64,000 bases of DNA. It comes from JAVXGM01 sp036657395 (GTDB lineage: Bacteria; Bacillota; Clostridia; Peptostreptococcales; Anaerovoracaceae). A program made the position numbers and the translations under genes. Below, piece after piece: positions 1 through 8,865 of this stretch. Location of the stretch: positions 62,001 through 126,000 of the forward strand of contig JAVXGM010000002.1 of assembly GCA_036657395.1 (NCBI GenBank), given 5' to 3'. The notes beneath the pieces are model-generated. The model ran no database searches, had not been told where the DNA came from, and saw only the letters and a program-made list of their open reading frames with translations. Within the stretch, counting starts at the first letter, position 1. Every line of letters starts with the position of its first letter.

Positions 1-1386
1 CAAATTTATCCACAGACTGGCTGGGTGGAGCATGATCCTATGGAAATCTGGTCGACTCAAATGGGAGTTGTCCAAGAGGCAATACTAAAAATCGATGCTA
101 CATACAAAAATATTGACACTATAGGAATTACTAATCAGCGTGAGACTACAGTAGTTTGGGAGAAGAGTACAGGAAAGCCAATATGTAATGCTATCGTTTG
201 GCAGTGCAGAAGAACGGCAAGCTACTGTGATAAATTAAGAGCAAATGGTTTTACGGACATGATTCGTGAAAAAACGGGTTTGCTCTTAGATGCATATTTT
301 TCCGCAACAAAGTTGGCATGGATTTTAGACAATGTAGATGGTGCTAGGGAAAAGGCAGAAGCCGGAGATTTGCTCTTTGGCACAGTTGAAACTTGGTTGA
401 TTTGGAAATTAACAGGGGACAAGCTTCATATTACCGACTACTCAAATGCCTCAAGAACCATGTTGTTTAATATTAACACTTTGACTTGGGATGAAGAACT
501 TTTAGAACTTTTTCAAATTCCTAGATCCATGTTGCCAGAGGTGCATCCTTCAAGTGAAATATATGGAATTAGCGACCCCAAATTATTTGGAGGCGAAATT
601 ACTATTTCTGGTATTGCAGGAGATCAACAAGCCGCATTGTTTGGGCAAACATGCTTCAAACCGGGAGAAGGAAAGAATACTTTTGGGACAGGCTGTTTTA
701 TGTTAATGAATACAGGAGAGAAGCCAGTTTTTTCACAAAATGGACTTTTGACTACTATTGCCTGGGTAATTGATGGAAAAGTGACTTATGCATTAGAAGG
801 TTCGATCTTCGTTGCTGGGGCTGCAATTCAGTGGCTTAGAGATGAACTTGGTATTTTAGAAAAAGCCTCAGATTCAGAAAGGATGGCTAAGGCAGTAGAG
901 GATAGCAATGGTGTCTACATAGTCCCTGCATTTGTAGGTCTTGGAGCTCCACATTGGGATCCATATGCTCGTGGTGCTATGTTTGGACTCACTCGAGGAG
1001 CCAACAGAAATCATGTTGTAAGAGCTACCTTAGAATCATTAGCCTATCAGACCTATGACTTGTTACAGGTAATGGCTAAAGATACAGGCATTGAAACACC
1101 TTTATTAAAGGTGGACGGAGGGGCCTCTACCAACAACTTTTTATTACAATTCCTAGCAGATGTGCTAGACAAAGAAGTTCAGCGGCCAAGATGCGTAGAG
1201 ACCACATCGCTGGGTGCTGCATATCTTGCAGGACTTGCTACAGGGTATTGGAAAGACAAAGAGGACATTATTGAGAATTGTCATATTGATAGAATATTTA
1301 AGCCGGATATTAAGGATTATAAGCGAAAGGAGATTTTGGATGGTTGGGAAAGTGCAGTAAAAGCAACACTTAGCTGGTCCAAATAG
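1..1386 (+). CDS. glpK: Glycerol kinase (5' end outside window)
   Basis: ATP-dependent phosphorylation of glycerol to sn-glycerol 3-phosphate in the cytoplasm. The frame is open from base 1; the visible protein begins with QIYPQTGWVEHDPMEIW, the conserved segment near residue 40 of the family, so about 40 N-terminal residues lie upstream. FGGY-kinase features are present: GIAGDQQAALFGQ, the FGTGCF loop, ALEGSIFVAGAAIQWLRD and the C-terminal GGASTNNFLLQFLADVL. The GTG at 25 is internal and not a start. In Firmicutes enzymes controlled by the PTS, a histidine in an SEHGLLTT-type segment is phosphorylated by HPr; here the segment reads SQNGLLTT, so Asn replaces His at codon 739-741. The next gene follows after 9 bases. 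Confidence 0.96.
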   Translation, partial: QIYPQTGWVEHDPMEIWSTQMGVVQEAILKIDATYKNIDTIGITNQRETTVVWEKSTGKPICNAIVWQCRRTASYCDKLRANGFTDMIREKTGLLLDAYFSATKLAWILDNVDGAREKAEAGDLLFGTVETWLIWKLTGDKLHITDYSNASRTMLFNINTLTWDEELLELFQIPRSMLPEVHPSSEIYGISDPKLFGGEITISGIAGDQQAALFGQTCFKPGEGKNTFGTGCFMLMNTGEKPVFSQNGLLTTIAWVIDGKVTYALEGSIFVAGAAIQWLRDELGILEKASDSERMAKAVEDSNGVYIVPAFVGLGAPHWDPYARGAMFGLTRGANRNHVVRATLESLAYQTYDLLQVMAKDTGIETPLLKVDGGASTNNFLLQFLADVLDKEVQRPRCVETTSLGAAYLAGLATGYWKDKEDIIENCHIDRIFKPDIKDYKRKEILDGWESAVKATLSWSK

Positions 1387-1395
1387 AGGTGAATT

Positions 1396-2460
1396 ATGAC
1401 AACAGAAACACTTAGTGGAAAACAGCAAGCAAAAGAACGAAGCTATTTTTTTGATACATTTAGAGGGTTGTTGATTTGGACAATTCCTATATCACATTTT
1501 ACAATGGTAGGAGGACATTATACATCAGACTCCTTTGGGGGAGTAGTATATATAACTATTAATGTATTTGTAATGCAAGCATTCGTTTTTCTGTCTGGAT
1601 ATTTTTCTAAAAAGCCAGACAGAGCACGACAAACTGCATTTAAAACATTCCTATTTCCATATATACTTTTAGTCCCTTTTTTCTATGGAGTAAGATATTT
1701 AATAAATGGGGGTGCCCATTTGACTTGGGTTGATCCACCCTTGGCACTTTGGTATCTAGTCGCTCTTTTCCTCTATAGATACTTCTTAGTTGATATGGTT
1801 AAAAGTAAATACATACTTCAAATTACCATTATAGTTTACCTTATTGCAGGTCTTATACCTTGGCTTGATGAAACCTTTTCAATAGGAAGAGTAGTTTCAT
1901 ATCTACCCTTTTTCATGCTAGGTTATTTCTGCCAAAAAGAACATATTGGAAAGATTCAAAGTTTGAAAAACTGGCATTGCGCAGTCTTAGGCGTAGTTCT
2001 TGTCGCAATTAGTGTAGTTTTAGCATACTGGGGACCTGTGCCAGCTGAATTTTATCTTCTTAGAGGGCCAGGTGCTGCATTTGGTTTGTCTTGGTATATG
2101 GACATTATAATGCGAATCGCAGATTTTATAATCCCGTGTGGCTGGATTGTTCTCATGCTGAACATTTTGCCAAAGGGAAAGAATTACTTGACCTACGTAG
2201 GAATGAATACTATGTCCGTATATATTCTCCATTTAGTTGTAAGACAGGTTGTAAAAAAGTTTAGCTTGCCAGATCCAAATATGTTTGTTTACTATATTTG
2301 TTTATTTGGTTTTGCTAGCCTTTGTGTAGTGGTTTTCTCAAGTCCGCCTGTATCTAAAGGATACAACGCAGTCTTTGCTTTCTTATATGACAAGATTTAC
2401 ATTAATCTAAAAAAAATTATAATGTGGGCACTTGGAATAGAAGGAAAACCAGTAGCATAA
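1396..2460 (+). CDS. Acyltransferase family 3 membrane protein
   Basis: Integral membrane protein of 354 residues with about ten hydrophobic segments. The N-terminal FFDTFRGLLIWTIPISHF resembles the start of acyltransferase-3 / OafA-NolL proteins (D-x-x-R-G-x-x followed by a buried His), which O-acylate sugars or cell-surface polymers. LSGYFSKKPDR and a late MNTMSVYILHLVVR segment also fit the family. It starts 9 bases after glpK and could be cotranscribed with it. The acceptor cannot be read from the sequence. A plain ATG start with a weak GAGGTG-type RBS is used. Confidence 0.75.
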   Translation: MTTETLSGKQQAKERSYFFDTFRGLLIWTIPISHFTMVGGHYTSDSFGGVVYITINVFVMQAFVFLSGYFSKKPDRARQTAFKTFLFPYILLVPFFYGVRYLINGGAHLTWVDPPLALWYLVALFLYRYFLVDMVKSKYILQITIIVYLIAGLIPWLDETFSIGRVVSYLPFFMLGYFCQKEHIGKIQSLKNWHCAVLGVVLVAISVVLAYWGPVPAEFYLLRGPGAAFGLSWYMDIIMRIADFIIPCGWIVLMLNILPKGKNYLTYVGMNTMSVYILHLVVRQVVKKFSLPDPNMFVYYICLFGFASLCVVVFSSPPVSKGYNAVFAFLYDKIYINLKKIIMWALGIEGKPVA

Positions 2461-2497
2461 CAAATATAAAATAAGGGAAAAATATTCAAGATATGTG

Positions 2498-2526
2498 TTG
2501 ACAAGACTTATTAAGAGTGTTAAATT
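2498..2526 (+). promoter_or_regulatory. SigA-type promoter of the hrcA operon
   Basis: TTGACA at 2498-2503, a 17-base spacer, then TAAATT at 2521-2526. It lies directly before the CIRCE operator and 55 bases before hrcA, so bound HrcA would cover the start of transcription. Confidence 0.85.
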
Positions 2527-2536
2527 TAGATAGTGG

Positions 2537-2563
2537 TTAGCACTCGATCGTAATGAGTGCTAA
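2537..2563 (+). promoter_or_regulatory. CIRCE operator (HrcA binding site)
   Basis: Perfect inverted repeat TTAGCACTC - 9 bases - GAGTGCTAA, which is the exact CIRCE consensus. It sits between the -10 box and the hrcA start, the standard place for autorepression of the dnaK operon by HrcA. Confidence 0.97.
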
Positions 2564-2581
2564 CAGCAAGTAGGAGGTTCT

Positions 2582-3625
2582 ATGAATTTAAGCGAAAGGA
2601 AACTACGAATATTACAAGCAATTATAAGTGATTTCATCAGGACTGCTGAACCGGTTGGATCTAGAACAATTTCCAAAAAACATGACTTAGGAATTAGCCC
2701 GGCCACTATTAGAAATGAAATGTCTGATTTAGAAGAGCTTGGATATTTGACACATCCACATACTTCTGCGGGACGTGTGCCTTCAGAGCAAGCGTATCGT
2801 CTATATGTAGACGAACTAATGAAAAAAAAGGAATTAAGCCAAGAGGAAAAAATAGAGATTTCGGGTAAACTATATGAGAATGTAAGAGAACTAGAAAAGA
2901 CTATGCAGCATGCTGCAAAGGTTTTATCAGAAATTACAAACCTTACATCTTTTGCCTTAACGCCAAACCAAGATGAAGACGTATTAAAATATGTAAATCT
3001 ACTCCCTGTAGATGAACACACTTTAGTCCTCATGATTGTGTCTCAGAGTGGGAAAGTGTCAAACACTCCACTAAAAACAAAAATACCATACAAAAATGAG
3101 GCTTTAGAACTGCTTTCTAAGTCAATGACATACAATTACAAAGGCAAGTCCATTAGCAATGTTCTTACTCTAGATATTATTGAAACTATTGAAACGGATA
3201 TGCAAACTATGAATCTTTTGACTAACAACGTTATGCCAAACTTCATGAAGACACTAGAGGAAATGCTTGATGTAAACTTATATATGGATGGATTGACCAA
3301 TATATTTTCTATCCCAGAATATAACGATTTGGATAGAGCAAAGAATTTTCTGGAGATACTTAATAATAAAGAAGATTTTACCAATACACTGATTAATAGA
3401 GAAAACGGTGTGATTATTACAATAGGAAATGAAAACGTTGAAGACCTTATGCGGGACTGTAGTGTTATTACAGCGACTTACCATGTAGACGGCAAATTAG
3501 CTGGCAAATTGGGGGTTATAGGTCCTACTCGGATGAAGTATGGTGAGGTTACTTCTGTTATAGAGTTCCTAACAGATAATATTAGCAATGCATATAAAAT
3601 TTCAGAAGGAGGAGAGGATGACTAA
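2582..3625 (+). CDS. hrcA: Heat-inducible transcription repressor HrcA
   Basis: Represses the chaperone operon by binding CIRCE; its folding depends on GroEL, which couples derepression to protein-folding stress. The 347-residue length is usual. The N-terminal winged helix shows ILQAIISDFIRTAEPVGS and the signature SPATIRNEMSDLEELGYL followed by HPHTSAGRVPSEQAYRLYV. The C-terminal GAF-like part ends with GPTRMKYGEVTSVIEFL. GTAGGAGG lies 5 bases before the ATG. First gene of hrcA-grpE-dnaK(-dnaJ); it overlaps grpE by 8 bases. Confidence 0.98.
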   Translation: MNLSERKLRILQAIISDFIRTAEPVGSRTISKKHDLGISPATIRNEMSDLEELGYLTHPHTSAGRVPSEQAYRLYVDELMKKKELSQEEKIEISGKLYENVRELEKTMQHAAKVLSEITNLTSFALTPNQDEDVLKYVNLLPVDEHTLVLMIVSQSGKVSNTPLKTKIPYKNEALELLSKSMTYNYKGKSISNVLTLDIIETIETDMQTMNLLTNNVMPNFMKTLEEMLDVNLYMDGLTNIFSIPEYNDLDRAKNFLEILNNKEDFTNTLINRENGVIITIGNENVEDLMRDCSVITATYHVDGKLAGKLGVIGPTRMKYGEVTSVIEFLTDNISNAYKISEGGEDD

Positions 3626-4178
3626 AAAGAAAGAAGACATTTTGGAAGAAGAAAATCTAAAACAAGCCGAAACCTTAGAAGAAGAGGCAGAAAAATGCCA
3701 AGAGGATAAAGAGGAAAAGGTTGATATTCCAAAAGAGAAAAAAGAGGAAGAAAAGAAGGAACCAGAAGAGGATGAAAACACAAAGTATATGCGTCTTATG
3801 GCCGACTTTCAAAATTATAAAAAACGTTCTGAAAAAGAAAAAGGTAATATTTATGCCTTTGCTAATGAAAAGATGTCAATTGAACTGTTAGCAGTAATGG
3901 ATAACTTTGAGAGAGCTCTAGAACACGAAGCCAAAGGAAATGAAAATTTCAAAGAAGGCATGACCATGATATTCAAGCAATTAAACGATTTGCTGAAGAA
4001 AACTGGAGTGGTTGAAATACCAGCTCTAGGAGAAGAATTCGATCCAAACTTTCACAATGCAGTCTTAACAGAGGATAGCGAAGAATTGGACAGCAATAAG
4101 ATCACTGCGGTTATGCAAAAAGGCTATACATTAAACGGCAAAGTGATCAGGCCATCTATGGTAAAAGTGGCCAACTAA
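3618..4178 (+). CDS. grpE: Nucleotide exchange factor GrpE
   Basis: Releases ADP from DnaK to recycle the chaperone. ATG 3618 is chosen because GGAGGAG (3609-3615) lies just before it; the longer open frame from 3588 would run deeper into hrcA. The protein has 186 residues. Residues 1-60 are a highly charged Glu/Lys stretch, as in clostridial GrpE. The long dimerising helix follows (YMRLMADFQNYKKRSEKEK), and the beta-wing domain contains GVVEIPALGEEFDPNFHNAV and the C-terminal GYTLNGKVIRPSMVKVAN. Confidence 0.97.
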   Translation: MTKKKEDILEEENLKQAETLEEEAEKCQEDKEEKVDIPKEKKEEEKKEPEEDENTKYMRLMADFQNYKKRSEKEKGNIYAFANEKMSIELLAVMDNFERALEHEAKGNENFKEGMTMIFKQLNDLLKKTGVVEIPALGEEFDPNFHNAVLTEDSEELDSNKITAVMQKGYTLNGKVIRPSMVKVAN

Positions 4179-4233
4179 AATAGTTAATTATTAAAATTAA
4201 AATAAAATTGAATTAATAAAAGGAGAGATTAAA

Positions 4234-6117
4234 ATGGGAAAAGTAATAGGAATAGACTTAGGGACTACAAACTCATGCGTATCAGTATTAGAGGGTGGAG
4301 AACCAGTAGTAATAGCTAATGCAGAAGGAAATAGAACCACACCATCTATAGTTGGCTTTGCAAAAAATGGAGAAAGATTGGTGGGAGAGACTGCTAAAAG
4401 ACAGGCTATCACAAATCCAGACAGAACAATTGCATCAATTAAAAGATATATGGGCGAAAACCATATTACAGAAATTGATGGGAAAAAATACACACCACAG
4501 GATATTTCAGCAATGATTCTTGGTAAGTTAAAAGCTGATGCTGAAAGTTATCTTGGAGACAAAGTAACAGAAGCAGTAATCACTGTTCCTGCATACTTTA
4601 CTGATAGCCAGAAACAAGCGACAAAAGATGCCGGTAAGATTGCAGGTCTTGAAGTAAAGAGAATTATCAACGAACCTACAGCAGCAGCACTTTCTTATGG
4701 TCTTGATAAGGATGACACACAACATAAGATCTTAGTTTATGACCTAGGTGGCGGTACTTTTGATGTATCCATCCTAGAACTAGGCGAGGGTGTATTTGAA
4801 GTACTTGCAACAAGTGGTAATAACAAACTAGGCGGAGATGATTTCGATGAAATCGTATTAAACTTCATAGCAGATAGCTTTGCAAAGGAAAATGGAATCG
4901 ATTTAAGACAAGACAAGATGGCTTTACAAAGATTGAGAGAAGCTGCAGAAAAGGCAAAGAAAGAACTTTCAAGTTCACAGACAACAAATGTAAATCTTCC
5001 ATTTATTACAGTAAATCAGGAAGGTCCATTACACATGAACATGGATATTACTAGAGCTAAGTTTGACCAGTTAACTGCTGATCTAGTGAAGAGAACTATT
5101 GACCCAATGAACAAGGCTATGTCTGATGCAGGCGTATCCAATAGCGATATTGAAAAAGTAATCCTAGTTGGTGGTTCAACAAGAATCCCAGCAGTGCAAG
5201 ATGCAGTTAAAAAGATAACAGGCAAAGAACCATTTAAGGGAATCAACCCGGATGAATGTGTTGCAATAGGTGCTTCTATTCAGGCTGGAGTATTGACAGG
5301 TGAAGTTCACGACGTATTGCTTTTAGACGTAACACCACTTTCACTTTCAATTGAAACATTAGGTGGCGTTGCAACTAAGCTAATCGAAAGAAACACTACT
5401 ATTCCAACAAAGAAGAGTCAGATTTTTTCAACGGCAGCAGACAGTCAGACAGCAGTAGACATCCATGTAATGCAGGGTGAACGTGACATGGCTTCAGGAA
5501 ATATTACATTAGGAAGATTCCAACTTACAGGAATTCCTTCAGCGCCTCGTGGAGTGCCTCAGATTGAAGTTACTTTTGATATTGATGCTAACGGTATTGT
5601 AAATGTACACGCAAAAGATACAGGTACAGGTAAAGAACAGAGTATTACCATAACATCCTCAACTCACCTTTCTGATGATGAAATCAACGCAAAGGTAAAG
5701 GAAGCTGAACAGTATGCAGAAGAAGACAAGCAGAAAAAGGAAGAAGTAGAAACTAGAAATCAGGCGGAAACTTTAGTATACGAAACAGAAAAGAATATGA
5801 AAGACCTTGAAGCACAATTATCAGATGAGGAGAAGGCTACAATCACAAGTGCGAAAGAAGAGTTATCGAAGGCACTTGAAGGTAATGACTTAGCAGATAT
5901 TAAAGAAAAGACAGAAAAACTTACAGAGCAGTTCCATACTATTTCAACAAAAATGTATGAAAAGGCACAAGCAGCACAAGGTGGTGTAGATCCCAACATG
6001 GCAGGTCAGGATCCAGCTCAGGGACAGAGTGGATCAACTGATGACAACGTAGTAGATGCAGACTATGAAGTTGTTGACGAAGAGAAGAAAGACGAAAAAT
6101 CAGAAGAAAACAAATAA
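4234..6117 (+). CDS. dnaK: Chaperone DnaK (Hsp70)
   Basis: ATP-driven protein-folding chaperone, 627 residues. The actin-like ATPase domain starts with GIDLGTTNSCVSVLEGG and contains VYDLGGGTFDVS and VGGSTRIPAVQ. The interdomain linker is seen as DVLLLDVTPLSLSIETLGG. The substrate-binding domain and a Gln/Gly-rich tail follow, and the C-terminus has the conserved acidic DADYEVVDEEK. AAAGGAGAG precedes the ATG. The 55-base gap after grpE has no terminator, so it is cotranscribed with hrcA-grpE. A perfect 15-bp hairpin lies 17 bases after its stop. Confidence 0.99.
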   Translation: MGKVIGIDLGTTNSCVSVLEGGEPVVIANAEGNRTTPSIVGFAKNGERLVGETAKRQAITNPDRTIASIKRYMGENHITEIDGKKYTPQDISAMILGKLKADAESYLGDKVTEAVITVPAYFTDSQKQATKDAGKIAGLEVKRIINEPTAAALSYGLDKDDTQHKILVYDLGGGTFDVSILELGEGVFEVLATSGNNKLGGDDFDEIVLNFIADSFAKENGIDLRQDKMALQRLREAAEKAKKELSSSQTTNVNLPFITVNQEGPLHMNMDITRAKFDQLTADLVKRTIDPMNKAMSDAGVSNSDIEKVILVGGSTRIPAVQDAVKKITGKEPFKGINPDECVAIGASIQAGVLTGEVHDVLLLDVTPLSLSIETLGGVATKLIERNTTIPTKKSQIFSTAADSQTAVDIHVMQGERDMASGNITLGRFQLTGIPSAPRGVPQIEVTFDIDANGIVNVHAKDTGTGKEQSITITSSTHLSDDEINAKVKEAEQYAEEDKQKKEEVETRNQAETLVYETEKNMKDLEAQLSDEEKATITSAKEELSKALEGNDLADIKEKTEKLTEQFHTISTKMYEKAQAAQGGVDPNMAGQDPAQGQSGSTDDNVVDADYEVVDEEKKDEKSEENK

Positions 6118-6134
6118 ATTGAAGACATAGTCCC

Positions 6135-6170
6135 TAGGCAAGCACTCCTTTTTTTAGGAGTGCTTGCCTA
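6135..6170 (+). repeat. 15-bp perfect hairpin between dnaK and dnaJ with CIRCE half-sites
   Basis: Left arm 6135-6149, six-base T loop, right arm 6156-6170. There is no T tract after the right arm, so it is a poor intrinsic terminator. The arms contain AGCACTC (6141-6147) and GAGTGCT (6158-6164), the core CIRCE half-sites, separated by 10 bases instead of 9. It may be an mRNA-stabilising or processing hairpin, a partial attenuator, or a second HrcA contact site; the sequence alone does not decide. Confidence 0.7.
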
Positions 6171-6198
6171 ATTAACTACTTAAAGTGAGGAAAAGCGA

Positions 6199-7344
6199 AT
6201 GGCGGAAAATAAAAGAGATTATTATGAAGTCCTTGGATTAAAAAAAGGTGCTAGCGAAGATGAAATAAAAAAGGCGTTTCGAAAGATGGCTATGAAGTAT
6301 CATCCAGACAAAAATCCAGGAGATAAGGCTGCGGAGAATAGCTTTAAAGAGATCAATGAGGCATATGGAATTTTATCTGATCCAGATAAAAAGAATAAGT
6401 ATGATCGCTTTGGCCATGCAGGCGTGGATCCAAATGCAGGTTTCGGCGGCGGCGGATTTGGTGGCAGCGGTGGCGGCGGCTTTGAAGATATCTTTGATAT
6501 GTTTGGCGGAATGTTTGGCGGTGGAAGCGGCCGTAGCCAACGCAGAAGAAATGGTCCAGTTAAGGGTAATGATTTACAACAGCAAGTTACTATTACTTTT
6601 AAGGATGCAGCTTTTGGCGTAAAAAAAGATATTAAAATCACAAAATATGTAGAGTGTGAAACTTGTAAAGGTACAGGCGCAGAAAAAGGGACATCTAAAA
6701 AAACCTGTCCTAAATGCGGCGGCAGCGGCGAAGTCCATACTAGTCAGAGAACGCCTTTTGGTACTTTCCAAAGTGCATCTCCATGTGATCAGTGTAGTGG
6801 AACTGGTAAGATTAATGAAAAGCCATGTGGTGATTGTGGAGGCACAGGAAAAATCAGAAAAACAATGACTATTTCTGTAGATATTCCAGGTGGAGTGGAT
6901 AACGATTCAGTTATTTCATTGAAAGGGCAGGGAGATCCAGGAAGCAACGGAGGGCCAAACGGAGATTTATACGTTGTGATCAGCGTAAAAGCTCATAAGT
7001 TCTTTGAACGAAAAGGTCAAGATTTATGGATTGAAATTCCAATAACCTTTAATCAAGCGGCGTTGGGTGATGATATAACAGTACCTACTTTAGAAGAAAA
7101 GGTATCATACAAAGTCCCTGCTGGAACTCAGCCAAATACAGTGTTTAGGCTAAAGAACAAAGGTGTTAAAAGCCTTAGATCAAGCAGGAAAGGAGATCTT
7201 TACGTAAAAGTGATCCTGGAAGTGCCAACTAAACTCAATGGCAAACAGAAAAAGGCAATTAAAGAAATGGGCAAGGAAGTGAGAACAGATTGTTATAGCA
7301 AGAAGAGTGGATTCCTTGATGCCATGAAAGAATTTTTCAAATAA
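6199..7344 (+). CDS. dnaJ: Chaperone DnaJ (Hsp40)
   Basis: Stimulates DnaK ATPase and delivers clients. The 381 residues have the full type I layout: J domain with YHPDKNPGD near residue 34, a Gly/Phe-rich linker (about 75-115), four zinc-binding CxxCxGxG repeats (CETCKGTG, CPKCGGSG, CDQCSGTG, CGDCGGTG), then the C-terminal client-binding domains. ATG follows GTGAGGAAAAGCGA. It continues the dnaK operon across the 6135-6170 hairpin and is followed by an intrinsic terminator. Confidence 0.99.
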   Translation: MAENKRDYYEVLGLKKGASEDEIKKAFRKMAMKYHPDKNPGDKAAENSFKEINEAYGILSDPDKKNKYDRFGHAGVDPNAGFGGGGFGGSGGGGFEDIFDMFGGMFGGGSGRSQRRRNGPVKGNDLQQQVTITFKDAAFGVKKDIKITKYVECETCKGTGAEKGTSKKTCPKCGGSGEVHTSQRTPFGTFQSASPCDQCSGTGKINEKPCGDCGGTGKIRKTMTISVDIPGGVDNDSVISLKGQGDPGSNGGPNGDLYVVISVKAHKFFERKGQDLWIEIPITFNQAALGDDITVPTLEEKVSYKVPAGTQPNTVFRLKNKGVKSLRSSRKGDLYVKVILEVPTKLNGKQKKAIKEMGKEVRTDCYSKKSGFLDAMKEFFK

Positions 7345-7346
7345 AC

Positions 7347-7385
7347 AAATTGCCAGGGAGCCGATTGTGCTTCCTGGCAATTTTA
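7347..7385 (+). terminator. Intrinsic terminator after dnaJ
   Basis: Stem 7347-7357 pairs with 7373-7383 (AAATTGCCAGG / CCTGGCAATTT) with a 15-base loop, ending in TTTT. It closes the chaperone operon. Confidence 0.8.
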
Positions 7386-7410
7386 ATACAATCAGAATTA
7401 AGAGGGATTT

Positions 7411-8865
7411 ATGGAAAAACTCACACTTAAAACTAAAGTTGCATATGGATTAGCAGGAGTAGGAGACTCCGCTTTGTACACCTTAATCGGTACATTCCTT
7501 ATTTTTTTTCTCAACGCAGTGGTTGGAATAAATCCGGCAATTTGCGGAACTATAGCTGCAGTGGGTGCCTTGTGGGAAACTATATGGGGAGCCATTATGG
7601 GATACATATCGGACAATACCAACTCACGATTCGGGAGAAGAAAGCCATTTCTTTTGGTTGTAGCTTTTCCACTAGCGGTGGTTACAAGCCTTCTATTTAC
7701 TACGGTAAATTTAGACGGGAGCCTTAGGGTTACATATTACATGATTATGGTAATACTGTTTTGGAGTGGATTTGTTTCGTTTTTTGTTCCATATTTGGCT
7801 TGGGGAGCTGAACTTACTCAGGATTATGAGGAGCGAACAGTTCTTCGTGGATACACTTATGTATTCAATTCACTTGGCATGGCTCTAGGAATGGTTCTTC
7901 CTACCGTCATTGTTGACTTTCTTATGAATATGGATCAGACGCTGTCTCAAGGGTGGCAGGCTACAGGTATTTTTTGCGGGATCTGTTCAGGTATCACCAT
8001 ATTTTTAGGTGGATGGATGATTAAAGACAAGCATGAAGTTTCTAAGGCTGTGTTTAAGGCAAAACAAATAGCCAAGAAAAAATTCAACTTAAAGTCTGTG
8101 GGAAATGCTTTTGTAGACATGGGGAAAAATTATTGGCAAATTCTCAAGCTTCGATCTGTAAGATTTATAGTTGCCACTAGTATTTTTTACCTTATTGGAT
8201 ATGCTATTTTCTGTTCTAGTAGAATTTATTTTTTAACCTTTAACATGAAACTTGGTACAGGGCAGATTACCTTTGTCATGTCACTTATGACTTTTGCCTC
8301 CATACTATTTGTACCTTTGATATTAAGTTTAAACAAGAAGATGGACAAGCGAAGCCTATATATCTGCGGCATGGGAATTGCGGTAGTATCTATGATTACA
8401 CTAGGCATTTTAGGTATTTATTCTATGGTTACAATCACCATTTATTCTGTCCTTTATTCCATAGGTAGTATATGTTACTGGCAACTTGTTCCTGCTATGA
8501 TTTATGATGTTTGCGAAGTGGATCAATTAGCTAATAACACACAGAGAGCAGGGCTTGTTATTTCACTTCAATCTTTGGCCGAGTCAGCAGCTAATGCAGT
8601 AGGGCTTCAGATTCTGGGAATTATCTTGCAGTTTGCAGGATTCCAGGCAGAAGCAAAAGCCCAAGCTGCACATACGTTAACATGGATAAACCTATCTTTC
8701 AGTGTTATTCCTGCATTGTTTATGTTAGTATCCATAATTATGGTATTCAAATATCCAGTGACTAAACAGGTTTATAATAATGTGTTGAACGCACTTGATA
8801 GGAAAAAAAAAGGAGAACTAGTGGATTTAGATGAATTTAGTCCTTTGATTAAATTAAAGAAATAG
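7411..8865 (+). CDS. GPH-family (MelB-like) cation:sugar symporter
   Basis: Twelve-helix membrane transporter of the glycoside-pentoside-hexuronide:cation symporter family within MFS, 484 residues. Family marks near the N-terminus are YGLAGVGDSALY, the segment GALWETIWGAIMGYISDNT, and the loop TNSRFGRRKPFLL after helix 2. It probably imports a glycoside or sugar acid with Na+ or H+. No glycosidase or kinase is adjacent, so the substrate is unknown. RBS AAGAGGG precedes the ATG. Its 3' end overlaps the convergent MerR gene by 17 bases. This group interrupts the usual dnaJ-prmA neighbourhood. Confidence 0.88.
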   Translation: MEKLTLKTKVAYGLAGVGDSALYTLIGTFLIFFLNAVVGINPAICGTIAAVGALWETIWGAIMGYISDNTNSRFGRRKPFLLVVAFPLAVVTSLLFTTVNLDGSLRVTYYMIMVILFWSGFVSFFVPYLAWGAELTQDYEERTVLRGYTYVFNSLGMALGMVLPTVIVDFLMNMDQTLSQGWQATGIFCGICSGITIFLGGWMIKDKHEVSKAVFKAKQIAKKKFNLKSVGNAFVDMGKNYWQILKLRSVRFIVATSIFYLIGYAIFCSSRIYFLTFNMKLGTGQITFVMSLMTFASILFVPLILSLNKKMDKRSLYICGMGIAVVSMITLGILGIYSMVTITIYSVLYSIGSICYWQLVPAMIYDVCEVDQLANNTQRAGLVISLQSLAESAANAVGLQILGIILQFAGFQAEAKAQAAHTLTWINLSFSVIPALFMLVSIIMVFKYPVTKQVYNNVLNALDRKKKGELVDLDEFSPLIKLKK

